A stretch of DNA of 64,000 bases from Gemmata massiliana (GTDB lineage Bacteria; Planctomycetota; Planctomycetia; Gemmatales; Gemmataceae): NCBI GenBank assembly GCA_000531095.1, contig HG799465.1, forward strand, positions 486,354-550,353. The letters are read 5' to 3'. The notes below the pieces were generated by a model that was given only the letters and a program-made list of their open reading frames with translations, was not told where the DNA came from and ran no database searches. Both the position numbers and the translations under genes were made by a program. Shown here piece after piece: positions 62,374 to 64,000 of the stretch (within the stretch, counting starts at the first letter, position 1; each line of letters begins with the position of its first letter).

Positions 62374-63177
62374 TCAATAGTCGAAGTTGCTCTCACCGAG
62401 GCCGACGTTGAGTTTCACGTCGCTGAAGCTGTACGCCTCGAACAGGTCGCCCACGGCCGCGCTGCCCTTCGGCTGGTCGTAGGCCTCGTACCGGAGCGGG
62501 AGCTTCGTTTCCTTGTCGATGTACACCAGCATGCGGTGCGCGTATCGGAAGGCGTGCGGCCGGCGCGTCAGGATCTCGTAGCGGGTCACGTTGCGCCCGG
62601 CGAATTGGAAGTCGCCCGTGTAGACCTCGACCGGGTTGTTCAGCGTCTTCTCGCGAGCGGTGGCCGCGGTCACGCGATCGAGGACCGCGCTCATGGTCCA
62701 CTCGGTGACCGGGTGCCGGTTCTCGGCCAGGAACTTGCTGTCGTCGAGGTCGACCGTCCGGAACCCCTTCGCGCCGCCCACCCCGGCCGGGCGGTACCGC
62801 ATCTTCTGGTTCTTCCGCGCCGCGGTGTAGGCGACTTCCATACCCGCGATCGTATCGGGCCGGGCGAACCGAACGTACACGCCGCCCGGGTTCAGCCGCA
62901 CCTTCATCTCCGCGACCTGCTCGGCCGAGAGCGCCCCGTTCCGCACTTCCTGGCGCGTGAACGTGCAGGTGTAGTCACGGGTCTTGGCCAGCGCCGCACG
63001 AGTGTCCGCGATCATCGTCACGAGCGCGTCGCCGGCTTTCGCGCCCTCGGGCGCCTTCGGCGCTTCGAGCTTGTTCAGCTCGGCCTTCACCGATGTCGAT
63101 TTCGGCGGTTGGGCGATGACCGCGCCGCCCACGAACAAGCCGGCGCACGCCACCGACGCCCACGTCTTCCCACGCAT
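62374..63177 (-). CDS. Secreted DUF1571 domain protein
   Basis: The 267-residue protein starts at ATG 63177 (after GGGGGAACG) with a signal peptide (MRGKTWASVACAGLFVGGAV). The DUF1571 domain has TRDYTCTFTRQEVRNG, MKVRLNPGGVYVRFARP, GMEVAYTAARKNQKMRYRPA and a C-terminal MLVYIDKETKLPLRYEAY. This resembles the LolA/LppX-like half-barrel of outer-membrane lipoprotein carriers, so it probably handles a lipid or lipoprotein in the periplasm. That role is inferred from the fold. It is divergent from the metallo-hydrolase gene. Confidence 0.85.
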   Translation of the reverse strand: MRGKTWASVACAGLFVGGAVIAQPPKSTSVKAELNKLEAPKAPEGAKAGDALVTMIADTRAALAKTRDYTCTFTRQEVRNGALSAEQVAEMKVRLNPGGVYVRFARPDTIAGMEVAYTAARKNQKMRYRPAGVGGAKGFRTVDLDDSKFLAENRHPVTEWTMSAVLDRVTAATAREKTLNNPVEVYTGDFQFAGRNVTRYEILTRRPHAFRYAHRMLVYIDKETKLPLRYEAYDQPKGSAAVGDLFEAYSFSDVKLNVGLGESNFDY

Positions 63178-63334
63178 GGTTCGTTCCCCCAACGACCAAG
63201 TAATGAGTCTTTACCCGCGGCGTATACCGCCCCTGTCGCGTTGAGGGAAGACGAGATGTTCGGAATTTTCGGGCTAATTGGCGGGGTGCATAAAATTGAA
63301 TAGCGATGGGTCCGCGTGCGCGTTCGAGGAGCTT

Positions 63335-63979
63335 ATGCCAGTTCAAATTTTCACCATCGAGTCGCAGCCGTTTGCCGAGAACTCTTACGTCGTGTGGAAG
63401 GACGGCAGCCCGGACGCATTCGTAATCGATCCCGGTTTTGAACCGGACCTGATCCTCGAAGCGCTCGCGGAACGCGACCTCAAATTGGTCGCGATCGTCT
63501 GCACGCACGGGCACTGCGACCACATTGCGGGGAACGCCGCACTCAAACAGGCGCACCCGAACGTGCCGATCATCATCGGGGCCGGCGATGCGGCGATGCT
63601 CACCGATTCGACGCAGAACCTGAGCGCCCCGTTCGGCTTCGACGTCACCAGCCCGCCCGCTGAACGAACCGTATCGGAAGGCGAAACGCTTACCGTGGCG
63701 GGCATTGCGTTGGATGTGTTCGAGATCCCGGGCCACTCACCCGGTCACGTCGTGTACGTGATCCGCGAGACACATCCCACGACGGTGCTGGGCGGTGATG
63801 TGCTGTTTCGCGGGAGTGTGGGGCGGACCGATTTCCCCGGGGGAAGCCACGCGCAACTGAAGTCCGGAATCCGCCGCGTACTGTGGGCACTGCCGGACAA
63901 CACGGTGGTGTACCCCGGTCACGGACCGGTCACAACAGTCGGACACGAGAAGCGCACGAACCCGTTCGTCGCGGATTGA
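63335..63979 (+). CDS. Metallo-beta-lactamase-fold hydrolase (glyoxalase II-like)
   Basis: The 214-residue enzyme has all metal-binding motifs of the family: CTHGHCDHIAG (HxHxDH), GHSPGHVVYV (His), GGDVLFRGSVGRTD (bridging Asp) and VVYPGHGPVTTV (last His). The fold and length match small hydroxyacylglutathione-hydrolase-like thioesterases. Binding sites for glutathione cannot be confirmed. ATG at 63335 follows CGAGGAG, and an upstream in-frame extension lacks coding character. It is cytoplasmic, with a likely two-metal centre hydrolysing a thioester. Confidence 0.9.
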   Translation: MPVQIFTIESQPFAENSYVVWKDGSPDAFVIDPGFEPDLILEALAERDLKLVAIVCTHGHCDHIAGNAALKQAHPNVPIIIGAGDAAMLTDSTQNLSAPFGFDVTSPPAERTVSEGETLTVAGIALDVFEIPGHSPGHVVYVIRETHPTTVLGGDVLFRGSVGRTDFPGGSHAQLKSGIRRVLWALPDNTVVYPGHGPVTTVGHEKRTNPFVAD

Positions 63980-64000
63980 GAGGGAGGAACCTACCCCCCA

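Overview
The window is one contiguous piece of a high-GC bacterial chromosome. The gene content points to a planctomycete of the Gemmata group. Evidence for this includes a DUF1559 prepilin-like protein, a TIGR02996-type protein, WD40 and PQQ propeller proteins, DUF1571, DUF1080, DUF4331 and DUF72 proteins, ECF sigma factors fused to membrane-anchored extracytoplasmic domains, and a caspase-like domain fused to a C-terminal processing protease. No rRNA, tRNA, CRISPR array, transposase or phage gene was seen.

Region 1 (0.2-8.8 kb) is read leftwards. It starts with a SAM-I riboswitch (8596-8763) and continues with a threonine-synthase-family PLP enzyme, a MoaD/ThiS-type sulfur carrier ending in Gly-Gly, two small unknown proteins and a ThiF/MoeB-type E1 enzyme. 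After these come a toxin-antitoxin-like pair, a cysteine desulfurase and a secreted thioredoxin-like protein. SAM control of a threonine-synthase homologue next to a complete sulfur-carrier set suggests a carrier-protein route to homocysteine, which is the most interesting system here. Region 2 (8.9-23.5 kb) holds housekeeping and conserved planctomycete genes: WD40 proteins, an EEP nuclease, a plant/chlamydial-type FabI, an ABC exporter whose ATPase gene is frameshifted, a CPBP protease, an HD/OB exonuclease and a glutathione peroxidase.

Region 3 (23.8-41.4 kb) has a HEAT-like protein, CsrA, an MFS transporter with an extracytoplasmic coiled coil, DUF3754 and an aminotransferase whose 5' end is duplicated inside a repeat cassette. 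It continues with a pseudo-caspase/S41 fusion, a PQQ-propeller protein, a multi-PAS hybrid histidine kinase and a SigA-like sigma factor.

Region 4 (42.4-54.7 kb) is a leftward block with translational coupling. It encodes a membrane di-heme cytochrome c, a GMC oxidoreductase, a membrane patatin phospholipase, an anchored DUF4331 protein and a catalase-like protein, followed by a truncated alpha-amylase and a broken alpha/beta-hydrolase. The set looks like an envelope redox/lipid module. The end of the cytochrome gene is disrupted by an antisense fragment of a Gfo/Idh/MocA-type gene.

Region 5 (54.7-57.0 kb) is a gene graveyard with a multiply frameshifted SDR pseudogene and an array of TCGCCC motifs. 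Region 6 (57-64 kb) has two divergent ECF-sigma fusion proteins, a D-2-hydroxyacid dehydrogenase, two large inverted repeats, a DUF1571 protein and a metallo-beta-lactamase-fold hydrolase. All coordinates and motifs were read by eye. Family assignments rest on recognised motifs and not on database searches.
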